The notes beneath the pieces were generated by a model that saw only the letters and a program-made list of their open reading frames with translations, made no database searches and was not told the DNA's origin. This document shows, piece by piece, positions 37,415 through 49,462 of a stretch of DNA of 64,000 bases. The stretch is from contig CAMPDV010000112.1 of NCBI GenBank assembly GCA_946699065.1, forward strand, positions 62,001-126,000. Direction: 5' to 3'. A program made the position numbers and the translations under genes. Source of the stretch: Loxodes magnus. Lineage: Eukaryota; Ciliophora; Karyorelictea; Loxodida; Loxodidae. Each line of letters opens with the position of its first letter. The first letter of the stretch is position 1.

Positions 37415-38461
37415 TCATACTCTCAATCTTACTAAGCTTGAGAATTCTTTTCTTAAATTTATTTTCGAAGTTTACACGGAAGGAATTGGACTTGATTATG
37501 ATTCATAAGTAGTTTTCCATAACAATTAATCTTCTTAAATTTTCTTTTTAACTGGCTATTGAGGAGGATTTTCAATATATGCAGGAAACTTTGAAATCGT
37601 TTTATCTATTATGCCTTTTTTTGGGGGATTAGAAGGAATGAATGGATTTTCATGGATCACCTTACTAACAGATACAGATCTAATTACTTTCTTGTATTTA
37701 TATGGCTTACCTTTTCTGGAAAAATACCTCCATAAGTATCTATGTTATTAGAAAATGAGTTTCCATGTAAAGAAACAGGCTTGAAAGGGTTTTCTTATAG
37801 TTTAGCACGATGCAGTGCTCTTTCTTTAGTAGCAATTTTTCAAGCATTATTATAATCATCTTCTTTATGATAAGGATACTTAGCTAATGTAATATCCGGA
37901 GTCATCGAAGTTCCTTTTTTGGGAGGATTTGTTAGGATGTTTCTAGGCCCTATTATGACCTATCCTTACTCATCTTTATGCGCAATTTTCTTTACTATAG
38001 GATCTTAGGGTTTGTAATTGTAATCTGTGTAACGATGAGATACAGAACCACAAGGTACGAATTAAACCTCATGCAGTTTTTATGCTTTTTAAGCTCGAAT
38101 ATGATCATTTAAGTACTTTACTTTTGAATGATCTATATAAGGATCGTTATAAGTATGAAATTACGGTGGACTAAAATAAGCATCAGGGCCTTTCCCTTTT
38201 TTGGGGTTAGTATTTGCAAACTACCTAGGAGCTATTATTACATCTCCATTTGGATCTCTTTATCTTGGCTTTACTTTTCTATATGTAAAATCTTAATCAG
38301 AATACAGAGGAGCATAGCTAAACAAACCATATCGATGACTATTTATTAAAAAAACATTACAAGCTTGTGTTTAATATAGAAGAGGTGAAGTACTTTTCTC
38401 TATTAGTCTAATTCAAAGCTTCTCTTTCTGTTTCACTCAATCTTTTTCCCATTTTCTTCAT
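37415..38461 (-). CDS. CFAP96: Cilia- and flagella-associated protein 96 (C4orf47 family)
   Basis: 335-residue axonemal protein; members associate with ciliary microtubules and basal-body regions. Family landmarks: the early R-Y-G-L-F-S-Y-A-P-L block, two N-P-P-K-K-G or N-P-K-K-G repeats (T-N-P-K-K-G-K-G-P-D-A-Y-F, L-T-N-P-P-K-K-G-T), and the late S-N-P-P-K-K-G. Three exons: a 22-nt intron (38339-38360) precedes R-Y-G-L-F, and a 17-nt intron (37711-37727) lies between G-G and K-P-Y-K-Y-K-K. Exon lengths sum to a multiple of three. One Trp is TGA (N-N-A-W-K-I). The stop TGA is immediately followed by ATG in the same frame. It is the clearest cilium-specific gene here and fits a ciliate host. 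Confidence 0.9.
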
Positions 38462-38644
38462 TAGATAAATCTAATCAATCAGCAAAAATTTAATTCGAAG
38501 AGCTAAAACTATAATATTTCTAAAATCGATCCAAGATTAAATAAGTCCTTATAAAGCATAGCCTTCAATATAGTAAGTAGTACGTTTACAGTTAAAATTA
38601 AAGAAAATTATGGGTTTATTAATTATTTAAGACTTTTAAATGTT

Positions 38645-39253
38645 TCATATTGCATTACTTCGAAGGTTGTCTAGATAGCACTATCTACATAAAGGTATAT
38701 ATTTGTCTAAACCACCCACTACTTTTAAATTTGTTTCACTGGTTGTTCTAAACGAAAATGCTGCTTATGTACCACATTGAACACATACAGAAGTAAGTTT
38801 GCTGACGTCTTCGGATTTAGCAACTAGCTTACATATTTCTAGAAAAGGTTCTCTTTAGTAGGTAGCGTCTAAAGCTGACACTATTACTATTTTTTTATTA
38901 TTAGCTAGTTTGTCACTGAAACTTACAATATCTTCAAAAAAATGTCCTTCATCTACTCCAATCACATCATAATCAAGAGCTTTATCATACTATTCCATCA
39001 AAGAAATACATCTTTCAGCTTAAAATTTTACTTCTTTGTCATGATTTATTATTAAATCATCCTACTCTTAGTAAATCTTAGAGTTCCTGTCGTCTTTGCT
39101 CCATTTAAACAAAATACACTTAGCTCCAGAAATCTGAAACCTCTTTATTCTTCTTATTAGCTCTGAAGTTTTTCCAGCGAACATAGGGCCAATAATGAGT
39201 TATACTAATCCTTATGGTTAAGTTTTATAAGCCTTACTGAAATAATGTTTCAT
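38645..39253 (-). CDS. TK1: Thymidine kinase, TK1 type
   Basis: 202-residue cytosolic deoxythymidine salvage enzyme (dThd + ATP to dTMP). The P-loop G-P-M-F-A-G-K-T-S-E-L lies at about residues 23-33, followed by R-R-I-K-R-F, the Walker-B-like I-G-V-D-E-G-H-F-F and S-A-L-D-A-T-Y lasso region. The C-terminal zinc site has C-V-Q-C-G and C-R-Q-C. Length is typical of the family. One frame, no intron, TGA directly after N-A-I. It lies 183 bp upstream of the CFAP96 start on the same strand; nothing suggests co-transcription. All active-site elements are intact, so it should be functional. Confidence 0.95.
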
Positions 39254-39872
39254 TTATATAATTTTGATTTTCTTTTTATTTAAGCTTTGTTCCTTCTTTT
39301 AAGCTTCTTTCGTTCCTATCCTTAAAGCTATAAACTATCTTGCTTAGGTCTTTATGATGCAGAGTTAACTTTATAAAGAAAAATCTGCTAGAATTTTCTA
39401 TTTACTGCTTAATAGTTTTTACCTTGGGTATTTAAGCTAATAAAGGAAAAGCTAAGTTTTATCAAAGGCTAGTTCTTAGATTCAAAGATAAGGAGCTATA
39501 ATTGATATCTAAACTTAGCATTAAAAGATACTAGCAGTTAATTAGAAATGATATACAAAAGATAGGACTTTATTACTTTAAGTAGCAGGGAAGGAAGATA
39601 CTATAAAGCTTATAAAGTAGATATGAGATAATCTTTATTATTATATAAAGCTTGAATTTTCTAAAGGAGTTTACTATATATTATTAACTAACAGTTTAGA
39701 AAAACCTTAAGAGATCAATAGAAAGAATAGTTTGGTTAAGATTTAAGTATCTATTAGTTAGGAAATCTGACTGTCAGCAATAAAGTAACTAGGACTAGAA
39801 TTTAATGAAAGGATGAAGGGACTGATAAGAGTAAAGATATTAAATATGCATATAGATATTATAAAAAGTGAA
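39254..39872. other. Intergenic, AT-rich
   Basis: Spacer upstream of thymidine kinase and downstream of the LRR protein gene. Nothing recognised. Confidence 0.5.
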
Positions 39873-42613
39873 TCATGGATTGTCTTTATAATTTGCGGGA
39901 GTAAGATCTAAGTTTCCGTCTTTATCTAGTAAAATTTCAGCCATTTTTCTATCAATTGCATCTTCGCATTGAATTAGTCGAGCTTTTAGTTTGTCTTCGA
40001 CAAATTTGCTAGACTAAACCCATCTTTTTAAACTTTCTGCCATGAGATTATGCCCAAAATCTCCAAATCTCTCATTTGTAGCTTTCATTTTGGCATATTA
40101 AATATTGAATACCACAGACTGCTAAATTAGATCAATCTCATTCTAATGTATCTCATTTTCACCAATACTCAGTTTCTAAATTATAAAATTAGTAGTCAGA
40201 CTTGATCCTATTGCTTTTCCTCCAGCATGCTGTATTCCATTATTAAAAAGATCTAACTCTAAAATAGCATGATTATTCTTTAGTAATTCAGCTACTCTAA
40301 TTGCTCCTTCATCCTCAATCATATTATTGCTAAGATAGATCCATTTTATACTTTTAAATGGTTGCAAGATCTAGCATATTTAAATACATCCTTGAGGTCC
40401 TATTTTGCAGCTTGTCAGGTTTATATACTCTAATTAAGTATTCTTTGCCAGAGGAATACAGATCTTGCAACAATTCTCTGGTCCAACGTCATTTCTACTA
40501 ATATCAAAACTGGTCAATTTAGTGTGTTCTTCTAGTGCACTTATAAAGTAATTTATACAAGTTTCATAGTATTTATGTACCTAAGACCTCTCTATATCTG
40601 AATGTCTAAATGCCAGAAAGTTACTAAATATTAAAAGGTTACTTAGAAAAATTAATAGACTTCAGGCTTGAGTTATAAGGAAGGATATGAAAGAGAGCAA
40701 TAAAATCTTCAGCATATAAACCTTTATTGGATAGATTTAGATCCTCTATAGTGTTATTCTTAAGAACACTGATAGGTAACTAACCACCAAATATGCTGAG
40801 ATATTGTATATTTGACTCGTATATATATTTGTATAGATACTCAAGAGCAAAGTCAATAAGTCGATATTCCCTGAAATCTACATTTACGCCAGGCGCTGTC
40901 CAATTTGTCGCACTTTCAACGAATTCTAGAGCCTAAAATAATAACTTTGGAGTTTCATGCAATGATTGCTGTAGAGCCATTAAGTCAGATCTTAGTTCTA
41001 AACTGCTCTTGTATCTTAGTTTTTTATTCTCAGCTAGAAGTTTTATCAGTAAAGTTGACATTGAATTAGACATAACTAAGCCTTCAAAAACTGCAGGTAG
41101 TTCATAAGGCTAAAGAGGAATAGCTCTTGTTTGGTGTATTATATGTTCTGCTGTATCTTTAGAGAAGTTTCCTGGTGGTTACCCTGTTATGCATCTAAAG
41201 AGAATGCAGCCCAAGGAATACAAGTCACTTTAAACGCCTACATTCTAAAAAAACTAGGTATCAGTAATTTGCTTTTGGTTGCAAGTAAATAAATGCTCAG
41301 GACTCATATAGCTGAAGTTATTATACTTACTCTTTATTCCTGTATGTTATATCTAGCTTATCTCTTGCATCTTAAATAAAGTATGGATTATGCTCACCTA
41401 AGATATCCTCAGGATTTCATATGCACATTTCAAGATCTCTCAAAACAGGTTCTTCTAAAAGTCCATTTTTCAAGTGAATTGAGGAAGGACTAAAATTCAA
41501 GTGTAAAACGTTTCTTTAATGTAAGTTATCTAAGAGTGAAAGAAGCCTTAAGCCAAGAGAAACTGTTTACTCTTCAGACAAGAGAGGTTAGAAGGATCTA
41601 TTATTATTTTTAGGTCTCTATTTAAGCTTTTGCTGTAAGAATGATTCTAGAGTTATGAACTGTTCAGTTACAGGTCTGTATAGCTTATATATTATATTTC
41701 CAGGAATCTAACCAAACTCTAGAGGTTGTTCTTCATCCAAATGCTCTAAGTTAAAAGCTTACTTAGTAGAACAACTTCTCTAAAGAAGTTAGTGACGTAG
41801 CAAGTATCAAGCGTAAATCCAGATACATAAACAAGTTCATATGTCATATCTTCTTCCTAAGTAAAGACAGGCTAAACCTCCAATTTGGCTCTTTTATATT
41901 TATTTTTATATTAGCTATCAGTATTTTCTAGAAGCTCTGCTGGACATATAATTCTATACTTTCCAAGGAAAATTTCTCCAGGCTATAAAAATTAAATAAC
42001 TTAGAAAGGATTTTCATCAAATTGGGTAGATAAATTATGCAGATATGCGCTGCTATGCTGCAAAATCTAAGTCCACTGTTTGCATTATTTCTTCATAATA
42101 ATCAAAAAATCATCAAGCTTTAAATCCTCATTTTGAGTTAGAGATGACTAAAGTTAAAAAGGTACCTTAAAGTCTTCAATATTGTCTTATGTGATGTATT
42201 AATACTGAACTGTCCCTATTTTGCTTAATGATTTAAGAGTTTTGTCAATAGCAACATACAACTCCTCCCCTGTTAAACTCCCACTATCACTTAAATTAAA
42301 CAATTAAAAACAAGTAGTTAGCTTTTCATCTATCGTTCCCTAGCTGGTAGTTATCAAACTACAAAAGAAGTCTAGGACTTCAATATTAGTTTGATTTTGC
42401 TAGAAAGCCTGAATTAGAAATTACAGAATAATCAATCGAGATAAAGTCTTCTTAAACCAATAGTTTATGGAAATCGTTTATAGATAGAAAGAAGGGAATA
42501 CCAAGCTGTTTTCATCTTTAAATCATTATCTGTATTTCCTTTATATTGATGCTAACAAGTTTCTTTCTATACAGACTATGTTGTTCATAATAGCTTATTA
42601 ATGTGTTGCCCAT
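39873..42613 (-). CDS. EF-hand, pseudokinase and LRR protein
   Basis: Predicted 889-residue protein assembled from five exons with four tiny introns (42409-42424, 16 nt; 41746-41762, 17; 41312-41330, 19; 40624-40642, 19); total coding length is a multiple of three. The N-terminus M-G-N-T fits myristoylation. Residues about 60-130 hold EF-hand-like calcium loops (N-L-S-D-S-G-S-L-T-G-E-E). A protein-kinase fold spans about 190-480, but the catalytic loop reads V-L-H-L-N-F-S-P-S and no DFG is visible, while S-P-E-H and D-L-Y-S-L-G-C-I-L remain, so it is probably a pseudokinase. The last 350 residues contain leucine-rich repeats of the RI type (I-E-D-L-N-L-S-N-K-G-L, then I-K-W-I-Y-L-S-N-N-M-I, then A-I-L-E-L-D-L-F-N-N-G). 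Probably a membrane-associated calcium-regulated scaffold. Confidence 0.85.
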
Positions 42614-43793
42614 TTTAAAATTAATAACCGAATATTCTAAAATTTATATCTTTTGAAACCAATATTTGTATAGCTTTCTGGCTATACATAAAAACAGGCT
42701 ATTATAAGTTTTAAAAAGTGTTTCCAAAAGAAAATTCTTAGAAGGTAGTTAAAATAAACCATATCTCTAATCATCAAAGAATACAGAAAGAAAGCGATTC
42801 CTTTATAAAGTTAGCGATAATATTGGATCTTATATTTTAGCTTTATACAAGCAAGTTTCAAAGGTTATTCAATAATCTTATTTACTTTATAAGCTTTATT
42901 ATACTTTATTGATTTAAGTGTAAAGATATTAATTAGATCTTCATACTTTATTTTAATACTCTCTTCCTTTTCTTGCTAGTAGATAAGCTAGCATTCACTA
43001 TTTGTTTTTATAAAGATATTCAATAAAGTTTGATATATCCAATAGTATCATTTGCTTATGTTCTATACCTCAGTAAATGCTTCTAATGTTTAGTATTTAT
43101 TTGTGAGGTTGATTAGATGGACTGAAGATGCTTTAATATGAATTTCTATACTTATATATATATTTACCTTACTACTGCATAAAAAACTAATCATTAGATT
43201 TAATTCTTCAATCAGCTGATTTAGTTAATCATACCATTATTTAAAAAGCCTTGAAGAGAGTAATCCAGTAATGATTTATAGAGGTCATAGCAACTGTCTA
43301 GTAATAATAACCATGAACTAGCTAAGTAATAAAGTTAGATACTATAAGCCATTCAATATCCTAACTTATCTGAAAAGAAATTCGTTAGTTATAAGTTTAC
43401 TTACACTGTATTTAGCATTCCTCTAGTTACTATTTTTATTCAAATAGCCTTAGATAGTTTTGATATAACCCCAATTGGTTTTATTCAAAATATAGAAGAA
43501 TATTAATAGGATACTTAGAAACTATTTATCAAAGACTAATTTATATGACCTTAATTAACTTAAAATAAGAATGGTTCGCTTAAATATAAAAGTATGATAT
43601 TCTTTTAACTCAATCGCTTCAGAATTTTTTTTTTACATATTATTGATTTAAAATTACGCTTTAAGTATTTAAGGTATATTATATATGATTAAATTTAGCT
43701 TTATATAAACTTATTTTATCGATAGATTTTATGTAATAAGACAGGAATAGTTGGATATTAGCTTATATAAAGTTATTAAAGTCTTTATTTAAA
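42614..43793. other. Intergenic, AT-rich
   Basis: About 1.2 kb. It contains the promoter of the LRR protein and any 3' extension of the TPR gene, whose frame finds no TGA until 43485. No other feature recognised. Confidence 0.45.
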
Positions 43794-44634
43794 TTAAAGA
43801 GGATGCTTGTTCTTCAAAATTTCTTGATTTTTTTCAAATAGCTAATCAGACTTATCTTTCCACCCTGCCATTTAAAGAACCTCGGCTAAATTATGTCTGC
43901 ATGCTAGTGTATCTGGATGATCTTCTCCGTTCCATTGTTCTCGTAAATTTAAAGATCTGAAGATAAAAAATTACTGTCTGTGCATTTGAATTGATAGATC
44001 GAGTTTACTTTGATCTTTAAATATTAAGCCGCTTATAGTATATACATTACTGAGTAAAACGTTGCCTTCTCCAAACTTTTTAACTAAAATTTCGTAAGCT
44101 TCCTATAATAATTCTAAAGCTTCATCCAGCTTTTTCTCCTCTAAGTGCCTCATGCATCCTGCAATTTATATTAAAGTCATAGCAACATCAGGGTGATCTT
44201 TTCCTTAGATTTCTCTTCTCATTTCTAAGTTTTTTTATAAAAGCTCATAAGCTTCTTAGTGCTAATTTAGCAGTTTGAGAACATTAGCTAGATTTTGTTA
44301 GCTAGTTAGCGTAGATGTATGCTTATCGCCAAACATCTACTAATACTTCTGATTAACTTCTCTAAAAGCTTTTTAAGCTTCCTCATAGTTTCCTTACATC
44401 TGCATTACTGCATACCTTTAACAGTAAAGCGTTATTATTTTAAACAGATAGATATGCTGGATGCGATTCTCCAAACTAAGATAGAGCTAATTATTTAAGT
44501 TGAACTCCAACATTTTCAGCGTCTTAGTACTTACCTTACGAGAACATCTCACTAAATTTCGTTTATAGTTGTGCAATCTGCTGCTCCGAAAAAGACCTTC
44601 GGACAAAATTCTAAAAAATCTTTTACATTAGCAT
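43794..44634 (-). CDS. TPR protein, possibly mitochondrial
   Basis: Predicted protein of about 274 residues. The N-terminus M-L-M-Q-K-I-F-Q-N-F-V-R-R-S-F-S looks like a mitochondrial presequence. The rest is kinesin-light-chain-type tetratricopeptide repeats: F-G-E-S-H-P-A-Y-L, F-G-D-K-H-T-S-T-L, G-K-D-H-P-D-V-A and G-E-D-H-P-D-T-L-A at regular spacing, each with N-L-A or similar helices. TTC19, a mitochondrial complex III factor, has this layout, but I cannot confirm it. One 16-nt intron lies at 44400-44415. The repeat homology ends at K-N-K-H-P-L followed by TAA at 43794; the frame has no TGA for another 300 nt. Either TAA stops here or a 3' intron was missed. Coordinates assume the TAA. 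Confidence 0.75.
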
Positions 44635-45177
44635 TTACCAAATTAATTTAATTTAAATTCAAACTTCTCAGTCTTCATTACTAAATACTACCTCTACTAT
44701 TACCATCCACCTCCTTATAGAAGATATTACAAGTCAAGCAAACGAAGAATTATTGCTCCGAACTTCTGTCTTTTATATCTTCGTAGATCTTGCCTAAGTT
44801 ATATTATTAGTCTATATCTGACTTTAAATTGTTCTAATTAGAAAGTTTTAGTATAATACTTATTTTAAAGGAAAAGAGCTACATAACGTACTCTGATACT
44901 TAATACTTTAATTCGCGAATTAAAACTAATTTGTGTAGTTTAAAATTAAATGCTAGTCATTTATAATTTTATGTAATTATGGACAAAATTAAGGCATCTA
45001 AGAATAACCTTTATGCTCTTTAGTTTTTGCCATTTATATAACTACAAATTTCTGAATTGGATTAGCTTTTTAAACTTTTTTCCTTGCTGTTAAAAGCTTT
45101 AGTAGTTTGGAAGATTATTAGAAATTTTAAATTAAAACAATTAATTTTGGTACAGAGGAACACCCTAAAGCAACAAA
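44635..45177. other. Intergenic, AT-rich
   Basis: Lies between the TPR gene start and the ZSWIM2-like gene end. Part of it may belong to the unresolved 3' end of the latter. No independent gene recognised. Confidence 0.4.
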
Positions 45178-46739
45178 TCAACAGCTTCTGGTCTTTCTTC
45201 ATTGTTTACATTTCTTCTCACAGCATTTTTTGGTTTGATAGGTTAGATTTCCATATTATTTTTCGTTATTCTTTTTTATCTGCTTACACGACTTTAACTA
45301 GTAGGATGAATCAAAGGATGCTATGACGGAGTAATTTATTATTAATTTTCTTCGGCATTCTCTGAAGAGCCTAATTATAACCCAATCCCAATCCCAATTC
45401 CTGTAATTCCTATATTAATTTCTTGCTTTTTCTCTTCAATATTATTAGTCACAAGAGTTCTATTGTTTTTATACAGTTTACCATTAACTTTTTTCCTATT
45501 TGGTAATTGCACTCCTGTTATCCCTATTAATTACTATAAGCTCTCAGTATTGTCATGCTTTGCTTCTTCAGTGGGACCTGGTAGTTTACGAAGTTAATGA
45601 GTTTTAGGTTTTTATGGTATTTAAGTAGGTTCATTTACATAATTCATGCTAATTAAGCCTGGAAGTAACATTTTGCCGTCAAAAGGACAAGAATTTTTTT
45701 CTTCGCTAAAATGCTTTTTTAAGCATTCAGTATCTGCATGATGTCCACATGGGAATTGATGCTTCATATCTTAGTTAGTCTATAAGCAGATACAACATAA
45801 ATTAGCTTAATGTTTCTAGAGAGCTATTAATTTAAGTTCATCAAGTGATGGTGGTCCACTATCTAAATTCATTAGAATATCATAGTCATTATTGCTTAAC
45901 TCTCTACTCATCAGCTCTTAAATTAATTATTCGTTAGCATTTGTGTGTACTACTGGAAGTCAAGCACCTTTAGGGCTGGTTTTTCTCACAAATTGATGCT
46001 TTGCATGAGCGCCATTATTCCAACATTTTAAGCAAATATCATAGTTCTCACATTAAATGCAATGGTAGCGTTCTCCACAAATAGGATTGGCTTTACATTT
46101 CCCACATTAAACTCCTTTATGAGGTCATTTACGTTGTACTGGCTACTCTGTGACAACATTTCACTCTTTTCTGCATAGAACACAAGTTATTTATTCATTT
46201 GAAGCTTTTTTGTGTGAAGCCCATACCTTCATGCATTAAACATGAAAGTTATGCCCACATCCTGACTTACAATAGGTGAGATCTTCTGTTGGTCTCATTT
46301 CTTCACAACATATAGGACAGTTTTTTTCTTCTAGCACGTTTTAGCGTGGAACAGAACTAGGTCTTTTTTTAACGTTAGGTTAATGTAAAGCAGGTTTGCT
46401 TTTATATTATGAAGGATTATATCTATTTTTACACATTCTATCCACTTCATGATCTAAGTAAGACAACTATCACATAAGTGGATCCTATAAGCTAAGCTTA
46501 TAAACCTTATGCAATATGAATAGAGTATGTGTACAGTGCTCTATTTTTCCTCCTCCACATGAGCAGCTAACTTTATGTCCAATTGAAACTTTAAATTTTC
46601 TTTCTTAAGTATCCTGAAGTAAAAAACTAGTTGGACCCGATTCACTTAATACATAATAGCGAATATCATTAACCATTTAAAGCACCATCACTAAAGCTTC
46701 AGAAGGTTTACTTCTAAAAGGAACAGATCTTTAATCCAT
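45178..46739 (-). CDS. ZSWIM2: ZSWIM2-like E3 ubiquitin ligase
   Basis: Predicted protein of about 465 residues or more. Domain order is that of ZSWIM2: a SWIM zinc finger at about residues 55-85 (C-S-C then H-C-T-H), a RING at about 145-205 (C-P-I-C-C-E-E, G-C-G-H-N-F-H, C-V-L-C-R-K-E-W), a ZZ finger at about 220-265 (C-G-K-C, Y-H-C-I-Q-C, C-L-K-C-W) and a C-terminal RING-H2 at about 325-375 (C-C-I-C-L, P-C-G-H-H-A, C-P-F-D). In animals it is a testis-expressed E3 ligase. TGA encodes the Trp in R-K-E-W and R-K-W-P-H. The 3' end is unclear: three TAA in a row at 45342 may be Gln or stop. One 17-nt intron candidate ends the frame at the TGA at 45178. Confidence 0.88.
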
Positions 46740-47556
46740 TTTTTACAATCAAAAGCTATTTAAGATTTGTTAAAGTCTTTTAATAAATCATACCAGCACT
46801 CTAGTTATATTTATAATATACAAACATTTCTTGTTTATTCTACCATCAAATAACTAAGCTCATATCTCCCCTTTAATAGAATATACCATACTAGTATGTT
46901 CGCTGTTTTATAAGAAGATTGAAATGCTTCATTTTATAAAAAGTATTGAAGTATCTCTTTAATTTTTATTACTATAGTACGAAAAGGGTAATAAGAGAAA
47001 CTAGGCAAACTGAAATAAAGAGAAATAGGAGAGAAGTGACTTGAATGCACTTCGAAATTAAGAAAAAAAGAGATTCTATAGTGAATCATTTGTTATAGTC
47101 AAACTATCTCTTATCATAAATAAAGCCATTTTAAATATTAGAATGTCTATTCATCTTCTATTATTAGCTTACTCAATCATTTGTAAAGCAGTTTAAATTT
47201 CTTACCTTTTTAAATGGAATTTCATTATTTTCAGCTTACTAGTAAATCACTAAATTACAGTTTAAGATTTATTTTAGTTTAAATGATTGATTGACTGTAA
47301 ACAGTAAAAGAAAGATAATTATCTATGAGTTGGGTAGTTTTCTCTAATGTCTTGGTATCACTTAATTTATCTATATCTTACCTATTTTCTAGTCCTTTAA
47401 TGTTAAAGCTATTAAGATCATAATTACTAAGCCTATGGTACTAAGTTAATTTTCCTTCTTAGTAGGTTTTGAAGATAAAGTTAAATACTTAATTGATTAA
47501 CTTAGGTATATTTAATTTGGCCTTTCAAATAAATATTATAAAGATTGGCGGTTCAA
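46740..47556. other. Divergent intergenic region
   Basis: Contains the upstream regions of the ZSWIM2-like and POLA2 genes. AT-rich with purine-rich patches near 46980-47100 that lack a consistent reading frame. Confidence 0.5.
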
Positions 47557-49149
47557 ATGTAATTCTAAGTTGGAGACATAAAGGAAAAGATCAGAGAGTA
47601 TTTAGATGGAAAGACGATATCAGAAGAAATGCTAGATAAAGTTACTAACGCAGTTAAGAATCTTAGCATTGACTAGAGACTTCTTGCTGAAATTGAATCT
47701 TTTATGCTAAACATCTAATAAATGGAATTTGGATAGTAGCATTATTAAAATTTTGAAAACAAGGTTATAAAACCTGTATAAACTAAAGGCTAAAATAGCG
47801 AGTTAAAAAGTGGTTTGTAAAAGCAAGTTCAGTAAGTTTAATCAAGTGCTTAGTAATAAGGATAATCAAATTAAAAATAGCTTAATGTGAATAACCAAAA
47901 TTTGGTCAATGTTTTAAGCAAACCAAATGAATAGCAAATAAAAAGTAATAAAGTTCCACTCCTTCAAAGAAATAATTCTTTTTTATGTGCGGAGTATGTA
48001 ATTTTCGACTTTACTTACTATGATTTTAGATAAGAGCAGATTTTCTATGAAATTTAGTAAAGGATAAAATATTATGAAAAGCATCTAATGGCATCACTCA
48101 AGAAGGCTAAGAATAAAAACTTTGAAATAGGAGTCATTTTTATAGAGGAAGATAGAATAGTTCTCAAAAACTCCTATGATGAGTTTCAAAGGAATTAGAA
48201 AACTTTTGTACTATAATTTAAGGAAGAACTCTAGATAAGATTGCATGAAGGCTAAATATCACTTGTTGTAGGTACGACTTAAGATGAAAATTTGTCAAAG
48301 AGAGAATGAAATTATGATGTAGATGAAATTTTTACTCTTGAGCACTGTAGTTAAAGTATAAGATAAGTTTCTCTTACTCATTTGCAAAACTTGAGTATAG
48401 CAATAGCAAATGGTCCTTTTACAAATCCACAAGATTTTAAGTATCGAGAGATGAAACTTTTCTTTCAATCAATCTAAAATAATCCACCTGATGTAATAAT
48501 TTTGACAGGACCTCTTGTGGATTTGAATCATGATTCTATTATTGAAAAAAATTATGTGATTGATGAAGCATTCGATTTGAAGGGAATGTGGTCTTATGAT
48601 GATATTTTCTAAAACATCGTTTAGCTAATATATTAAACTGTCTCTTCATTTACCAAGAAATCAGAAGTTTGACTGATTCCTTCAATTAATGATGTAATAG
48701 TATGTAGACCACTTCCATAGAGACCTATTGAAATACCTAGTCGACTTGAAAATATAATAAGTAGCTCCAGTAATCCTACAGTTCTTAAAATAAAAAACTA
48801 ACTTCAAATAGTTGTTAATCCTGAAGGCCTTCTTTCTAAAGCCACAAGCAAGGTTTCTCCAGATATGAATCAGCAAAACTTAGTTGAATTTGGATTAAAA
48901 AGCATAATAAACGACAAATAGTTGCTTTCCAAATATTTTTTAGTTAAAAGTCAAGACATCAATGAAGATTGCTTTTTCCATGAGGCTCCTGAAATAATGA
49001 TATGTCCTGAAGCTTCTATGGATCCTTTCAATATAATATTGGACGGTATTCATTGCATCAATCCAGGAGTAGCGTCATCCCAAGTAAAAACATACTCAAG
49101 AGTGAATGTTTAGGCTGGATAGATATAGGTAGAAATTGTATCTTTTTGA
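47557..49149 (+). CDS. POLA2: DNA polymerase alpha subunit B
   Basis: 530-residue regulatory subunit of the primase-polymerase alpha complex in the nucleus. It has an N-terminal helical domain, a Gln-rich linker in which most Gln are TAA/TAG, an OB-fold region, and the inactive calcineurin-like phosphoesterase domain: L-S-I-A-I-A-N-G-P-F-T, then D-V-I-I-L-T-G-P-L-V-D, then W-L-I-P-S-I-N-D-V, then H-E-A-P-E-I-M-I-C-P and N-P-G. Metal-binding His/Asp of active phosphoesterases are absent, as in the family. One frame without introns. It ends V-E-I-V-S-F then TGA at 49147; reading that TGA as Trp would add only W-K-F before a TAA. Trp by TGA is seen at R-E-W-N and V-W-L-I. Confidence 0.93.
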
Positions 49150-49462
49150 AAATTTTAATGGATAATAAATAAGTTTCTTATGAATCTATACTACATAACT
49201 TAACTTCAATTCCATTTAAGTATCTATCTACAAGTAGTTAGCATACTATTTCTATCCAAAATTATGATTCTATAAATTTAGCTTCATAACTATGAGATAA
49301 TTTCTAAGATCTATTTAATTTTTTAATTAACCATACCAATTGTTTCTCACTTAATGCTTGAAACTTTTAGTCTCAATTTTGGGTATAAAAATAGTTTATA
49401 TTTTATTATTAGATTTAGGAGGTTAAAGAAACATAATTTTTAGCAAAGTTAAAAATAATAAA
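49150..49462. other. Convergent intergenic region
   Basis: Short AT-rich spacer between the 3' ends of POLA2 and the SAM-domain gene. Confidence 0.5.
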
